The notes under the pieces are model-generated. The model ran no database searches. It was not told the DNA's origin and was given only the letters and a program-made list of their open reading frames with translations. From a virus, in IMG/VR virus record IMGVR_UViG_3300046694_000164, positions 1 through 62,545 of that record: DNA of 62,545 bases, one strand, 5' to 3'. The translations under genes were made by a program, and so were the position numbers. Below, piece by piece: positions 46,550-55,236 of this stretch (its first letter is position 1; the number at the start of each line of letters is the position of its first letter).

Positions 46550-47274
46550 GATGCGCTTTTCACCTCAACCACATTAAACCCCGGAATCGTCCGCACACCG
46601 AAACGAACATCTGCGGCCGCAAGCTCGCGCACCATGTCTTCGAAAGATGACTTGTGTGTCTTCCAATAATGGTCCAACGCCTCGTCGATATTCACAAGGT
46701 CAGCCCGGTAGCTGGTACGCAACCCAGTCCCAACCGTCGCCGCCCTCCAACTACGGCTGGCAGTTTTCTCAAGCTTTTTAGCATCCAGAAGCAACTCTTC
46801 CGCGTCCGCCCTTGCCGCGAGGTTGCCGCTCGACTGCCGTATCGCCTCCTGTGCGGCAAGGGTAGCGGCTTCTGCCTCGGCGGCTATGCGGGTGGCTTCT
46901 ACTTGGGCTGCTGCGGTTTTTGCGGCGCGCCACGGCGTGAGCAACGCACCAAGGGCGGACTTGGCTAGATCGACCTTGCCTTTTTTGGGTTGGATATATG
47001 GATTGAACCGTGCCTGCACTGCGGCCACAGCCTCATCCAGCGGTTTCTTTTCCTCGACGCGCAACTCGTCGGCCTGCTTGCCGAGCGCATGAAGTTTGTC
47101 GTGCAGTTCGGTCATGGCGTCGGCGATCGGCTGCGATGAGATAGGCTCGCCGTCGGCAAAATTGGTTGCTTCTGCGAAAAGATCGTCGATCTGTTCGAAG
47201 ATGGCGAGGTAGGCGGGTTCTGGTGGGGCGTTATGGCCTAGGCCGGCTATGGCTGTGGGGTCGAAGGTGCTCAT
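46546..47274 (-). CDS. Coiled-coil phage protein, 'AGLGHNAPPEP' type
   Basis: 242 residues from the ATG at 47274. TFDPTAIAGLGHNAPPEPAY is a start I recall from many alphaproteobacterial phage proteins. The body is a long coiled coil (KTAAAQVEATRIAAEAEAAT, ARADAEELLLDAKKLEKTAS) and the end is beta-rich (VRFGVRTIPGFNVVEVKSAS). It lies in the replication-recombination block; a structural or DNA-associated role is likely but unknown. Confidence 0.6.
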   Translation of the reverse strand: MSTFDPTAIAGLGHNAPPEPAYLAIFEQIDDLFAEATNFADGEPISSQPIADAMTELHDKLHALGKQADELRVEEKKPLDEAVAAVQARFNPYIQPKKGKVDLAKSALGALLTPWRAAKTAAAQVEATRIAAEAEAATLAAQEAIRQSSGNLAARADAEELLLDAKKLEKTASRSWRAATVGTGLRTSYRADLVNIDEALDHYWKTHKSSFEDMVRELAAADVRFGVRTIPGFNVVEVKSAS

Positions 47275-47891
47275 GCTGTCACCACGCGGTAGGCGATGAT
47301 GCAGTCGCGAAGAGGCCTGTCGTGGTCCCATGACCAGAAGCGCGCAGGCGCGGGTTCGCCATCTGGATCAAAACCCGCCTTGATCTGGACTATTGCATCC
47401 TCGTCGACCGGGCAATCGCCACCCGTCCACTCAATCCAGCCGTTCGCCGATTCTTTTGCTGCTTCCTCTGCCGCAACAATATCAGCGTTGGTGGCCATGT
47501 TCTCAGGATGGAAGCTGGCGACGAAACTTGGATAATAATCATCCGATCTGTCAGTTCCAACCTCAAGAACAACCTTTCCTGTGACTGCGTCAACCAACTC
47601 CAGAACGTCGTCGACGTCACCGTATTCGTTCGCGTCTCGGTGCTTGCCGATCACGTCGATGGGCGGAAACACGTTCTCCATGTTTGCGTCATTGGAGATT
47701 GTCAGCGTGCGCATGCTGCTGCGATAGCCGTCTGACGGGTCTTCGATCGCGATGTAGACGACACCGTCGAGCCGGAAGCGACAAACAGACGAGTCTTCGT
47801 ACCCGTCTCCGTAGGCTTCCTTTATTTTCTCGTTGTCGAAGTCGACGGCGTCCAATCTTCTGGCGCCGAGCAGGTCGGTAAGTTTCGTCAT
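47271..47891 (-). CDS. Hypothetical protein with 'GGDCPVDEDAIVQIK' end domain
   Basis: 206 residues, acidic. The first 130 residues have an alpha/beta pattern (SSVCRFRLDGVVYIAIEDPS). The C-terminal 60 residues, WIEWTGGDCPVDEDAIVQIK then RFWSWDHDRPLRDCIIAYRV, form a small domain common in phage hypothetical proteins. Start and stop overlap the neighbours. No known function. Confidence 0.5.
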   Translation of the reverse strand: MTKLTDLLGARRLDAVDFDNEKIKEAYGDGYEDSSVCRFRLDGVVYIAIEDPSDGYRSSMRTLTISNDANMENVFPPIDVIGKHRDANEYGDVDDVLELVDAVTGKVVLEVGTDRSDDYYPSFVASFHPENMATNADIVAAEEAAKESANGWIEWTGGDCPVDEDAIVQIKAGFDPDGEPAPARFWSWDHDRPLRDCIIAYRVVTA

Positions 47892-47936
47892 CTCAATCTC
47901 CTCTTGTGGTGCATTCGCGCTTGGTAGGCGCTGTGG

Positions 47937-48521
47937 TTATGTGGCGCGACGTGCGCCTTGACTTGGTGCCTTCGGCCTGTTCAGCGCCAGCACAGTATTT
48001 GTCTCGGTCAGCCTGACAAGCAGTCTTCTGGTTGCCGCCGTGGCTTTGACGCCACGGTGAAAATCGAAACTGGTAAAGGTCGTGATTGCGTTCGGCGCGC
48101 ATGTATCTATCCGAACGTCGATCGGGATCTGTCGCAGGATGGCTGGCATATCGACCACCTCGCCGACGTCGCACACTACAGGCTCGGCGATAAACTCGGT
48201 CAGAGGCCCGTTCATGACGAACAGGTGATGATGGTCTGGCTCGAATCCATCTTTCGGGAACGCGCCATCCAAATGCCAGCCTGGAATGCATGAGAAGATA
48301 TCAGGCGTTAGATCCTGCACCTTCACGTCAATCAACACCCGCTTGAAACGCCCGGTAAGCGGCGTAGCTTCAATAACCTTGCGCACAAGATCGCTCGTGC
48401 GCTGGTAGACGAATTCGACGTCGGCATATTTCCAGTCGTCGGCAGGCCAGTCACCAACCTCGGGGATGAACCCGAGATTGGTTGTGAAAGGCTTCCTACT
48501 GTTGAAGGTCACCGTCTTCAT
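47937..48521 (-). CDS. Putative Fe(II)/2-oxoglutarate oxygenase-like protein
   Basis: 194 residues. CIPGWHLDGAFPKDG carries an H-x-D, FTSFDFHRGVKAT a distal His about 70 residues later, and RRLLVRLTETN an Arg, the order of metal and 2-oxoglutarate ligands in double-stranded beta-helix oxygenases. PDHHHLFVMNGPLTEFI adds more histidines. The assignment is by motif spacing only. If correct, a base-modifying role (for example on methylcytosine) is one option because a C5-methyltransferase is encoded nearby. A plain cupin or structural protein is the alternative. Confidence 0.4.
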   Translation of the reverse strand: MKTVTFNSRKPFTTNLGFIPEVGDWPADDWKYADVEFVYQRTSDLVRKVIEATPLTGRFKRVLIDVKVQDLTPDIFSCIPGWHLDGAFPKDGFEPDHHHLFVMNGPLTEFIAEPVVCDVGEVVDMPAILRQIPIDVRIDTCAPNAITTFTSFDFHRGVKATAATRRLLVRLTETNTVLALNRPKAPSQGARRAT

Positions 48522-48528
48522 GTGGTGA

Positions 48529-49089
48529 TCAGTAGCCGCAGTCGTATTCGCCGGTATTAACCTCGAACTTGCCGTCCTTCAGGACGTAGGTGACGAAGTA
48601 GTTAGTGTCGTTCTCTTCTTCGGCCGTGTCGAAAATGACAGCCGTTAGAGCCTTCATGATGTCTGCGGACGGTTCGGCGTAAACGTGGCCGTGCTCACGG
48701 CAAAGGGCGATGTTGTCAGCGAGGGCGGTCGCATCGACGACATGGCTGCGGGTCTCGCGGTTCCACGTCTGCTCCTGCTTGATACCTTCGGCCAGTTCTT
48801 CGGGAAGTTCAAAGCCGAGATCGCCTTCGTCAAGCTCTTCTTCCTTCGCCGATTTGATGTTGACGAACATATCGGCGGAGTGTTCGCACGGCTCGCCGTC
48901 ATTGAAGCCGGGTGTCGATCCGCGTACGACGATGAGGGATACTTCGCCAGATGCGGCAAGCGCAGCAAGGAATGGCTCGATGGCCGCTTTGCGGGCCGTC
49001 TTAGCTTCTTCCTGCAGACGAGCGATGTTTTCATTGATGCCGATGATACCGGCAAGGCTGGATTGAACGACAGAATTCAGTTGGGTCAT
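48529..49089 (-). CDS. Hypothetical phage protein, 'STPGFNDGEPCEH' type
   Basis: 186 residues from the ATG at 49089, the second of two adjacent ATGs and the better placed after GAGGAG. SGEVSLIVVRGSTPGFNDGE with PCEHSADMFVNIK is a pattern I recall from several phage families. An N-terminal helix (IARLQEEAKTARKAAIEPFL) precedes it. It is the first gene after operator-B copy 4. Function unknown. Confidence 0.55.
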   Translation of the reverse strand: MTQLNSVVQSSLAGIIGINENIARLQEEAKTARKAAIEPFLAALAASGEVSLIVVRGSTPGFNDGEPCEHSADMFVNIKSAKEEELDEGDLGFELPEELAEGIKQEQTWNRETRSHVVDATALADNIALCREHGHVYAEPSADIMKALTAVIFDTAEEENDTNYFVTYVLKDGKFEVNTGEYDCGY

Positions 49090-49128
49090 CATAGTCTCCT
49101 CTTGTGGTGGTTTGGTAGTGTCACCTTT

Positions 49129-49151
49129 ATGTAAACTTACAAATTTGTCAA
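49129..49151 (-). promoter_or_regulatory. Operator-B promoter element, copy 4
   Basis: The third copy of the identical 23-base block: on the minus strand TTGACAAATTTGTAA then GTTTACAT; palindrome at 49139-49148. It stands 40 bases upstream of the 48529-49089 gene and 3 bases after the stop of the helicase gene, so it can restart transcription for the modification and replication genes to its left. Confidence 0.65.
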
Positions 49152-49153
49152 CG

Positions 49154-50905
49154 TCAAAAAGGTATGTCGTCGTCAATGTCGCTCCACCGCCCGCCGTTAT
49201 CATTGGCCGCAACCGGCACGTTGTCGTTGGCAGGACCGACGCGGTGCGCCATGACATCGGGATATTTCGGGTTCTTGGCATAATCCAACTGGATTTCTGC
49301 CGTCGACAAAACCTCATGCTGGCGCTCTAAAAATTCGATGACACTTTTCGGAAATGGCCGAGCGCCGCCGTGCGCCAGCCACCATCGATCCGCCTTCGTC
49401 TTTGCAAATCCGGTATGAGCGCAGCAAAGCCACTCGTTCACCGACTTAAGCCCGACAAGATACGTGCACTTGACAGAATCAGGCTTCCCTTCCTTCCCAG
49501 GATGATGCCGAAACGTCCTGCTATTCACTGGATACCAAGGCTTTTCTGTCGAGATGACGGGAGCGTCCGCGGCGCGCGCCGTAAGTTTCTCTTCCTCGTT
49601 TGGCGGGAAGATGTAGCCACATTTGGTGCATGTCATGACCGAGATTAGCAGGATTTCATCGCAGCCAAACTTGCCATTGATGTCTGCCTTGTCGGTCGGG
49701 CAAATCTTCTGAGGAGGCGTGCCATCACCAGAGCCGGGAGCCTTCGGTCGGATAAGATCGATTGGTCCGAATCTCGATAAATTGTTCCCATGGTCGAGCA
49801 CCAACCCGTCCGTCTTACCAGCAAACAAGCGTGTAACGCGGCCGATAATCTGAACAATAAGGCCGGGGCTTTTCGTGCTTCGATAGATGGAAATCATGTC
49901 GACGAAAGGAAAATTAGCCCCAGTTGTCAACATATTGACACTGACCAAAGCCCAGACGCGGCCAGCCCAGAAATCGGCGATGATCTTCGCATGTTCGCCT
50001 GGGTTCTTGCTGGTCAGGAGTTCGCACGTCTTGCCGTTCCTGCGGACTTCTCGGCATACCTTCTCCGCGTTCTCCTGGCTGACACAAAAGAACATGGCGG
50101 CCCGTCGATTGCCGCCTTTCGCGATGTCTTCAGCAACGCCATCGACAATAATCTTGTCGGCAGCATTCGACACTTCGCCTGGCACAAACTCGCCGCCACG
50201 TGTGTGCATGCCTTTGAGGTCGATGACTGAACTGACGTTCTTGGTCGAGATCGGCGACAAGTATCCTTGTTCGATCAGGTCAGGCAGGAAGGCCTCATAG
50301 ACGACATCATCGAACAGCTTGAACTTGGCAGGCTTAGCGACACCAGCCTCGGCGAGCGCTGCCCGCGTGGCTTCGTCCATATCGCTACCATCATCGATGT
50401 CATCGGTTAGACGGCCTGAATCAGTTCGATAATCCGTTGCGGTTGTGCCCGCAGTACGGCTTTCTGGGTTTATCTCGCGTACCTTTTTGAAGAACTTGCC
50501 GTAAAGCGTGTCGGAGTTTCGGCTGATCGCGTGCGCCTCATCGACCAGAATAAGGTCGATCGGGCCAAGTTCTTCGACTTTGTTCCAAACGGATTGAATG
50601 CCACAGAACAGCACTTGCGCATGAGCATCGCGCCGCCCTAGACCGGCAGAGTAAATTCCTGCAGGAGCAAACGGAAACAAGCCAATGAATTCTTTGAAGT
50701 TTTGAGAAACCAGAGTTTTGCTATGCGTAATGTTGAGGATACGCATATCTGGGTAGTCGGCCAGCAGCTCTTCAATAATCTTGGCAATAACCAGAGCTTT
50801 GCCGGCGCCGGTCGGAAGCACGATAAGACCGTTGCCGCCGCCTTCGGCCCAATATTTATAGAGACTGTCGATTGCCTCGCGTTGATAATCCCTAAGCTGG
50901 AGCAT
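49154..50905 (-). CDS. SF2 DEAH-box helicase
   Basis: 583 residues from the ATG at 50905 (GGGAGG upstream). Motifs: LQLRDYQREAIDSLYKYW, Walker A LPTGAGKALVIAKII, DEAH box LILVDEAHAIS, GTTATDY (motif III), and VQIIGRVTRLFAGKTDG (motif VI). A Cys pair CTKCGYIFPPNEE lies near residue 420. In the Walker A loop the usual Ser/Thr after Lys is Ala (GAGKA). Two ANDN peptides stand at the C-terminus before DIDDDIPF. Likely role in replication or recombination unwinding. Confidence 0.85.
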   Translation of the reverse strand: MLQLRDYQREAIDSLYKYWAEGGGNGLIVLPTGAGKALVIAKIIEELLADYPDMRILNITHSKTLVSQNFKEFIGLFPFAPAGIYSAGLGRRDAHAQVLFCGIQSVWNKVEELGPIDLILVDEAHAISRNSDTLYGKFFKKVREINPESRTAGTTATDYRTDSGRLTDDIDDGSDMDEATRAALAEAGVAKPAKFKLFDDVVYEAFLPDLIEQGYLSPISTKNVSSVIDLKGMHTRGGEFVPGEVSNAADKIIVDGVAEDIAKGGNRRAAMFFCVSQENAEKVCREVRRNGKTCELLTSKNPGEHAKIIADFWAGRVWALVSVNMLTTGANFPFVDMISIYRSTKSPGLIVQIIGRVTRLFAGKTDGLVLDHGNNLSRFGPIDLIRPKAPGSGDGTPPQKICPTDKADINGKFGCDEILLISVMTCTKCGYIFPPNEEEKLTARAADAPVISTEKPWYPVNSRTFRHHPGKEGKPDSVKCTYLVGLKSVNEWLCCAHTGFAKTKADRWWLAHGGARPFPKSVIEFLERQHEVLSTAEIQLDYAKNPKYPDVMAHRVGPANDNVPVAANDNGGRWSDIDDDIPF

Positions 50906-51287
50906 GGGCAACCTCCCGCAACAACCGATTATCATTCTCATGCCGCAAGCGCTGCGGCTTGCCAGCCTCATACCAAAACACCACGCGCGGCGGCTCGTGG
51001 TAGCAAGCAATCACCAATGGATCCGCATAGGTGTACCTGCGCTTAGCCTTGCGCAGCGTCGCGCCGCTATCCATGGCCGTATCGACAATAAGCAGCCGCC
51101 CAAGGTGCGATGGGCACTTGGAGCCAAACGGTATGAACGGGATGCCAAGCAGATGACTGGCATACACGGCAGCCACGGCGCCAGATCGGCCGGGACCGGT
51201 AACACTACCGATTTCGATGTCGTCAGTATCGGCGGAAAGCACTCTGGAAATGCGGCCATAGAATTCTGTTTCGGTTATGATGCGCAT
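50892..51287 (-). CDS. Phosphoribosyltransferase-like protein
   Basis: 131 residues from the ATG at 51287. GSVTGPGRSGAVAAVYASHL and the PRPP-binding loop RLLIVDTAMDSGATLRKAKR identify a type I phosphoribosyltransferase fold. The substrate is not evident; purine or orotate salvage are possible. It overlaps the helicase gene by 14 bases. ENDN occurs near the C-terminus. Confidence 0.75.
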   Translation of the reverse strand: MRIITETEFYGRISRVLSADTDDIEIGSVTGPGRSGAVAAVYASHLLGIPFIPFGSKCPSHLGRLLIVDTAMDSGATLRKAKRRYTYADPLVIACYHEPPRVVFWYEAGKPQRLRHENDNRLLREVAHAPA

Positions 51288-51808
51288 CACGCCGCCTCCC
51301 CATAAATCCCCACCAGACGCACACGCTCTCGCGCCGCAAGCTGCCGCACACGCTCTCTGGAAATCCCCATATCGATGGCCACGTCCTGCAACTCGTCACC
51401 CATCGCGAGACGCATCAGCGCGTCACTGTCGCGGGTGCCTGACAGGCGCGAAAGAACCTCGGAGAGTTCTGCATAGGAGTGTTGCGACGGATCGATCGCA
51501 ACGTGCTTGGTGTGTTCGATGCCCGTGGCGTCTATCGTGACGTGTACGGCCGCCCGCTTCTTCCGGCTGGCGGCGTGTTTGCGCTCGCTGACGACATTCC
51601 TGCAAAGCTGGATAAGCCACGTTCCGAACTTGTAACTTTGGTTGTATCGGTCCCATTTTCTTAGGGCGAGGAGGTATATCTCCTGCACAAGCTCATCGGC
51701 GTTGCCATTTGGGTATGCTCGGTTGGCCATCTTCTCGATGAATGGCGTGTACGCGAGCAGCTGTGCATCGTACCAGGCCGGCCGGTTATCGTTTGCTGCT
51801 TCGATCAT
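51287..51808 (-). CDS. Sigma-70-family-like factor (ECF type)
   Basis: 173 residues beginning IEAANDNRPAWYDAQLLAYT. Region 2: NADELVQEIYLLALRKWDRY followed by KFGTWLIQLCRNVVSERKHA. Region 4-like: VLSRLSGTRDSDALMRLAMG, DELQDVAIDMGISRERVRQL, a helix-turn-helix. A phage-encoded sigma-like factor would redirect host RNA polymerase to phage (probably late) promoters. It follows directly a second, frameshifted sigma-like gene. Confidence 0.75.
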   Translation of the reverse strand: MIEAANDNRPAWYDAQLLAYTPFIEKMANRAYPNGNADELVQEIYLLALRKWDRYNQSYKFGTWLIQLCRNVVSERKHAASRKKRAAVHVTIDATGIEHTKHVAIDPSQHSYAELSEVLSRLSGTRDSDALMRLAMGDELQDVAIDMGISRERVRQLAARERVRLVGIYGEAA

Positions 51809-52274
51809 GCTGCCATCCTTTCGATCAACTTCTTGCGTGCGTATTGCTTACGGAACCGGAGACGCTCGTAGACGGTGCGCCCTAGGCTGACCGGGATCAC
51901 TTCACCCATCGCCTCGTCGACCACCATCTGGCCGTGGCGCATGGTTGCCAGTTCCTCCAATGCCTCAAGCAGTACGACCCGGTGCTCCTGGTTCGGCTCC
52001 AACGGAACCGAAAACGCGGCGCATTCCGGCACCACGACGCCGGTGCGCATTTCCGCGTTTCGCATCCGCTTGTAGTTGCTGGACGCAGCATCACGATCTG
52101 CGCCCAGGTCTTGAACGTCTCCATTCGGCACTGGTGGGCCTTCTCGAGCATCATTGTCACGGTGTTTTGTAGAAGCTCTTCGGCCATGCCGTGAACCATG
52201 CGCTGCGCTCTTCGGCGCAGCTGCGGTAGGTAGGCGACAAGCGCTTCGTCAAAGCCGGGTGGTCGGTCGGTCAC
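51805..52274 (-). pseudogene. Second sigma-like factor, split by a -1 frame change
   Basis: The first frame, from the GTG at 52274, reads PPGFDEALVAYLPQLRRRAQ, AEELLQNTVTMMLEKAH and FKTWAQIVML, aligning with region 2 of the neighbouring sigma-like protein. It then degenerates. In the -1 frame the sequence continues ASSNYKRMRNAEMRTG, then LLEALEELATMRHGQMVVDE and ERLRFRKQYARKKLIER, a region-4-like end. The switch point is near 52095. It may be a real mutation, a sequencing error or a programmed shift. The second frame alone (51805-52131) has an ATG at 52131. Confidence 0.6.
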
Positions 52275-52297
52275 GGTGTTCTCCTCTTGTTGTGGTG

Positions 52298-53245
52298 TTA
52301 GGCGTTGGTTGCGCCGTCTACGTAAATGCGGCCTGATTTCAGCCGGTAAGTCACGGTCTCGGCGTCCTCGTCCACGTCCGTTTGCTCACCGGGAATCAGG
52401 CTCGGCAAAAACAGATGAGCGGGGCAGCCGGCGCGCTGCTCCTCGAGGCCCAGAGGCTTACTGAATCGGCTGCAAGACCACGATCCGCCTTGCTCCGGTG
52501 ACGAATACAGGCACGTCCTGCAGTTGGTTCTGGGCCACGCATCTTCGTGGCAGATGCCGCGGTGTTTGCACCACCCGCAGGCAAACGCCATCTTGGCGGT
52601 CGGATCCTCATGCAGCTTAGGCGGCGGCTCATTGGCGGCAACGATTCGCTCAGCCTTCGCCAGCAAACGCGCGCAGTATTCCAGATCATAGTGAACGCGC
52701 TCCGCGTAGAGCTCGTCATTATCTTTGCAGACAGCCAAATAGATCGCCCTGTCACGCCCGCGAGCGTGCATGTAGATCTGCATCTGCCCGAAGTGCAGTT
52801 CCTTCGCCTTGCGCACGCCGTCCTTCTTGAGCGCCGTAAAGCTCTTCAGGTTGTGCGACTTTATTTCGCCGACATGCCAGGTCTTTGGCGCTTCCGGCAG
52901 GCCAAGGATCTCCGAATCGAGATAGCCACCGACGTGCCCGCCGGCTAGCTCAACGCGGATCTGCCGGCCGTTTTCGTCTCGGTCGACAACTTCGCAGCCA
53001 ATCATGCGGAGGTTTTCTATCCAGCGGTCTTCCTCGACATTTCCCGTTTCGAAGATGCGCAACGTGCGGCCGGGAATGTGCTCGTGCGGCGTAGTCCAGC
53101 GGAAGTCGTACCAGAGCTTCCGGCTGCATTCTTCGGCAAGTTGCGAGGCGGGAATCGTCTTCCCGTCTCGCTGTTCGTTGCGGTCCTCGTATGCCTTGTA
53201 GATGGCCGCAACGGTGCTGGCCTGCGGCTTAGGGATTGGCGCCAT
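52298..53245 (-). CDS. PD-(D/E)xK exonuclease (Cas4/RecB-like) with Cys cluster
   Basis: 315 residues. QLAEECSRKLWYDFRW at the start, GGHVGGYLDSEILGL (catalytic Asp), TWHVGEIKSHNLKSF (E-x-K) and GQMQIYMHARGRDRAIYLAV (QxxxY motif). Near the C-terminus FACGWCKHRGICHED and TNCRTCLYSSPE offer cysteines for an Fe-S or zinc cluster, as in Cas4/AddB-like nucleases. With the Sak4-like ATPase and DUF669 protein it forms a recombination set. Confidence 0.8.
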   Translation of the reverse strand: MAPIPKPQASTVAAIYKAYEDRNEQRDGKTIPASQLAEECSRKLWYDFRWTTPHEHIPGRTLRIFETGNVEEDRWIENLRMIGCEVVDRDENGRQIRVELAGGHVGGYLDSEILGLPEAPKTWHVGEIKSHNLKSFTALKKDGVRKAKELHFGQMQIYMHARGRDRAIYLAVCKDNDELYAERVHYDLEYCARLLAKAERIVAANEPPPKLHEDPTAKMAFACGWCKHRGICHEDAWPRTNCRTCLYSSPEQGGSWSCSRFSKPLGLEEQRAGCPAHLFLPSLIPGEQTDVDEDAETVTYRLKSGRIYVDGATNA

Positions 53246-53526
53246 TATGACGCCACCTTGAATGCCATCGCGAATTTATACGCCTCCTCGCAGGCGGCCT
53301 TGTTCTTCCATGTCGGGAAGAACTCACGCTCAAGTTCGGCTATGCCATCTTCGATCCTGCCGGTGCGAATGAGTACAATTGCCCGCTTGACGACATCGCG
53401 CGGGGTTCCGGAATGGCCGATTTTCTCGGCCATATCCAAAATCTCTTCATCCGTCAGCGCCTCGACAATCTCATCCATGTCGACATCAACGCTGACGGAA
53501 ATGCTACTTCGGACGCGTCTCGCCAT
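53245..53526 (-). CDS. Small acidic hypothetical protein
   Basis: 93 residues. SVDVDMDEIVEALTDEEILD is strongly acidic, then KIGHSGTPRDVVKRAIVLIR and ELEREFFPTWKNKAACEEAY. Sits between the sliding clamp and exonuclease genes, sharing an ATGG-type junction with the latter. It might be a clamp- or nuclease-associated protein; no family recognised. Confidence 0.5.
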   Translation of the reverse strand: MARRVRSSISVSVDVDMDEIVEALTDEEILDMAEKIGHSGTPRDVVKRAIVLIRTGRIEDGIAELEREFFPTWKNKAACEEAYKFAMAFKVAS

Positions 53527-53531
53527 CTCGC

Positions 53532-54587
53532 CTAGATCCTCATCGGCATGAGCACGAGCGTCAGCTCGCGGAAACCGTTGGATGTGAGCACGCCAGGCGA
53601 GCCAGGCTCAGACAGCGCCACAACAACAGGGCCAGAGGGAAACACGCCGAAGACTTCGCTGACGTATTTGCTGTTGAAGCCGATATCGATCGGCTCGGCA
53701 TCGTATTCGGCCTCGACTTCATCGCTGGCCGATGTATCCGCGTTGTTGACGGACAGCGCGATGCCACCTGGCGCAATCGACAGGCGAACCGCCTTGCCCC
53801 TTTCGGAAGAGACGGTAGACACACGGTCGGCAGCCTTCATGAATGCATCACGATCGACCGTCACGAGTTTGTCGTTGGCCTGCGGGATGACGCGCTGATA
53901 ATCGGGGAACGTCCCATCGACCAGCTTGCTCGTCAGGACAAAATCGCCCGCCACAATGCGGATCTTAGCGTCGGATACCGACAAGGAAACCGTGCCTTTG
54001 GGGACGATACTGACGGTCTTGCGCGGGACGATAACGGCCGGGAAGTCTGGAACCAAGGGGCCAACATGCCGAGATAGGCGGTGTCCATCCGTGGCAACAG
54101 CAACGATATTCCCGGCCAGCGGATGGATGAAGATGCCGTTTAGATAGTAGCGCACTTCCTCGCTGGACATGGCAAACGCCACCGGCGCAAACATCGCGGC
54201 GATATCGATGTCGAATGTGGCTGTATACTGGCCCGACTTCATGTCAGGGAAGTCGGCAGCAGGAAGCGTGCTCAGCTTGAAGCGGCTCCGGCCCGACGTG
54301 ACGAGTAGCTGTCCGCCGTCCTCGGACAGAGTTACGTCTCCGCCAGTCTTCTTTGCGATGTCGGACAGCAGCTTAGCGTCAACGCAAAGGTTTCCCGACT
54401 GCTCGACATCGGCAGGAGCGGAATCGACAGCTTCAATGTCAAGGTCGGTGCCGGTGACAGTCAGCTTACCGTCCGTAGCCGTGAGCAGAAAGCTCGACAG
54501 AATTGGAATAGTCGTTCTTGCCTCGACGACACGGCCGACGTTGGTCAGCACGCGCGCGAGGTCTTGGCGGGCTATTGTTAGCTTCAC
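53532..54587 (-). CDS. dnaN: DNA polymerase III beta subunit (sliding clamp)
   Basis: 351 residues. KLTIARQDLARVLTNVGRVV-EARTTIPILSSFLL, then LLSDIAKKTGGDVTLS and ALADFPDM-like TLPAADFPDMKSG, VATDGHRLSRHVGPL and LVLMPMRI at the very end: the three-domain DnaN fold with the conserved C-terminal P-M-R. No polymerase gene is seen in the window, so the clamp probably loads host Pol III, or competes with the host clamp. Confidence 0.92.
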   Translation of the reverse strand: MKLTIARQDLARVLTNVGRVVEARTTIPILSSFLLTATDGKLTVTGTDLDIEAVDSAPADVEQSGNLCVDAKLLSDIAKKTGGDVTLSEDGGQLLVTSGRSRFKLSTLPAADFPDMKSGQYTATFDIDIAAMFAPVAFAMSSEEVRYYLNGIFIHPLAGNIVAVATDGHRLSRHVGPLVPDFPAVIVPRKTVSIVPKGTVSLSVSDAKIRIVAGDFVLTSKLVDGTFPDYQRVIPQANDKLVTVDRDAFMKAADRVSTVSSERGKAVRLSIAPGGIALSVNNADTSASDEVEAEYDAEPIDIGFNSKYVSEVFGVFPSGPVVVALSEPGSPGVLTSNGFRELTLVLMPMRI

Positions 54588-54649
54588 GCTGGTGGTCTCC
54601 TCTGTGTGGTGAATGGCGGGCCGCTGGTGACGACCCGCCTAGTTGGCTG

Positions 54650-55207
54650 TTACTTCTTGCCCCACGGGCGGCTGCCCGTGGGCTTTGCAGCGGCGGCCTG
54701 GGACTGAGCAGGTGCGCGGGATGCCGGACGGTTGTCGTTAGCTGCGGCTGGAGCCTTGGCCGGCTGGTTAGCATCGATCGCAGGCTCCGGAATGTCGCCT
54801 TCGTCTTCGTAGTGATAGCGCTTGATTTCAGCACGGGCTGCGTAACCGTTCTGCGCCTTGCCGAGCCCCACCTTGGCCGTGAAGCCGTGGAAATGAAGCT
54901 CTTCGGAGTCGCTCACCTCGCTGAGGCCGATCGCGCGGCACAAAGAGGCAAACTGCTTTTGTCCGATTTCTTGCGCAGTCGGATTGGCGTTTTCCAGATT
55001 GTATGTCGTGAAAAGCTTCCGCCCCTTGTACTGCTCCGGCTCGATCACAACCATCGTTGTCTTGAGGATGGTACCGTTACCCGCCTTCGTCGGCCCTACG
55101 TCTGAGGCTTCTATTTCCAAGCGATAGATGCCGTTCGGCAGCTCTTCGTAGTCGCGCTGCTCGGTGTCGTGTTCTTGCGCATTAAATCTCTGGCCTAGCT
55201 GTGCCAT
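54650..55207 (-). CDS. DUF669-like ssDNA-binding protein
   Basis: 185 residues. EELPNGIYRLEIEASDVGPT, GNGTILKTTMVVIEPEQYKG and RKLFTTYNLENANPTAQEIG, then LCRAIGLSEV are the DUF669 pattern, an OB-like phage ssDNA-binding protein often paired with Sak4/RecA-like ATPases. The C-terminal 50 residues are low-complexity (ANQPAKAPAAANDNRPASRA) and basic at the end. Confidence 0.85.
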   Translation of the reverse strand: MAQLGQRFNAQEHDTEQRDYEELPNGIYRLEIEASDVGPTKAGNGTILKTTMVVIEPEQYKGRKLFTTYNLENANPTAQEIGQKQFASLCRAIGLSEVSDSEELHFHGFTAKVGLGKAQNGYAARAEIKRYHYEDEGDIPEPAIDANQPAKAPAAANDNRPASRAPAQSQAAAAKPTGSRPWGKK

Positions 55208-55236
55208 TCGTTAGTCTCCTTCTCTGTGGTGGTTGG

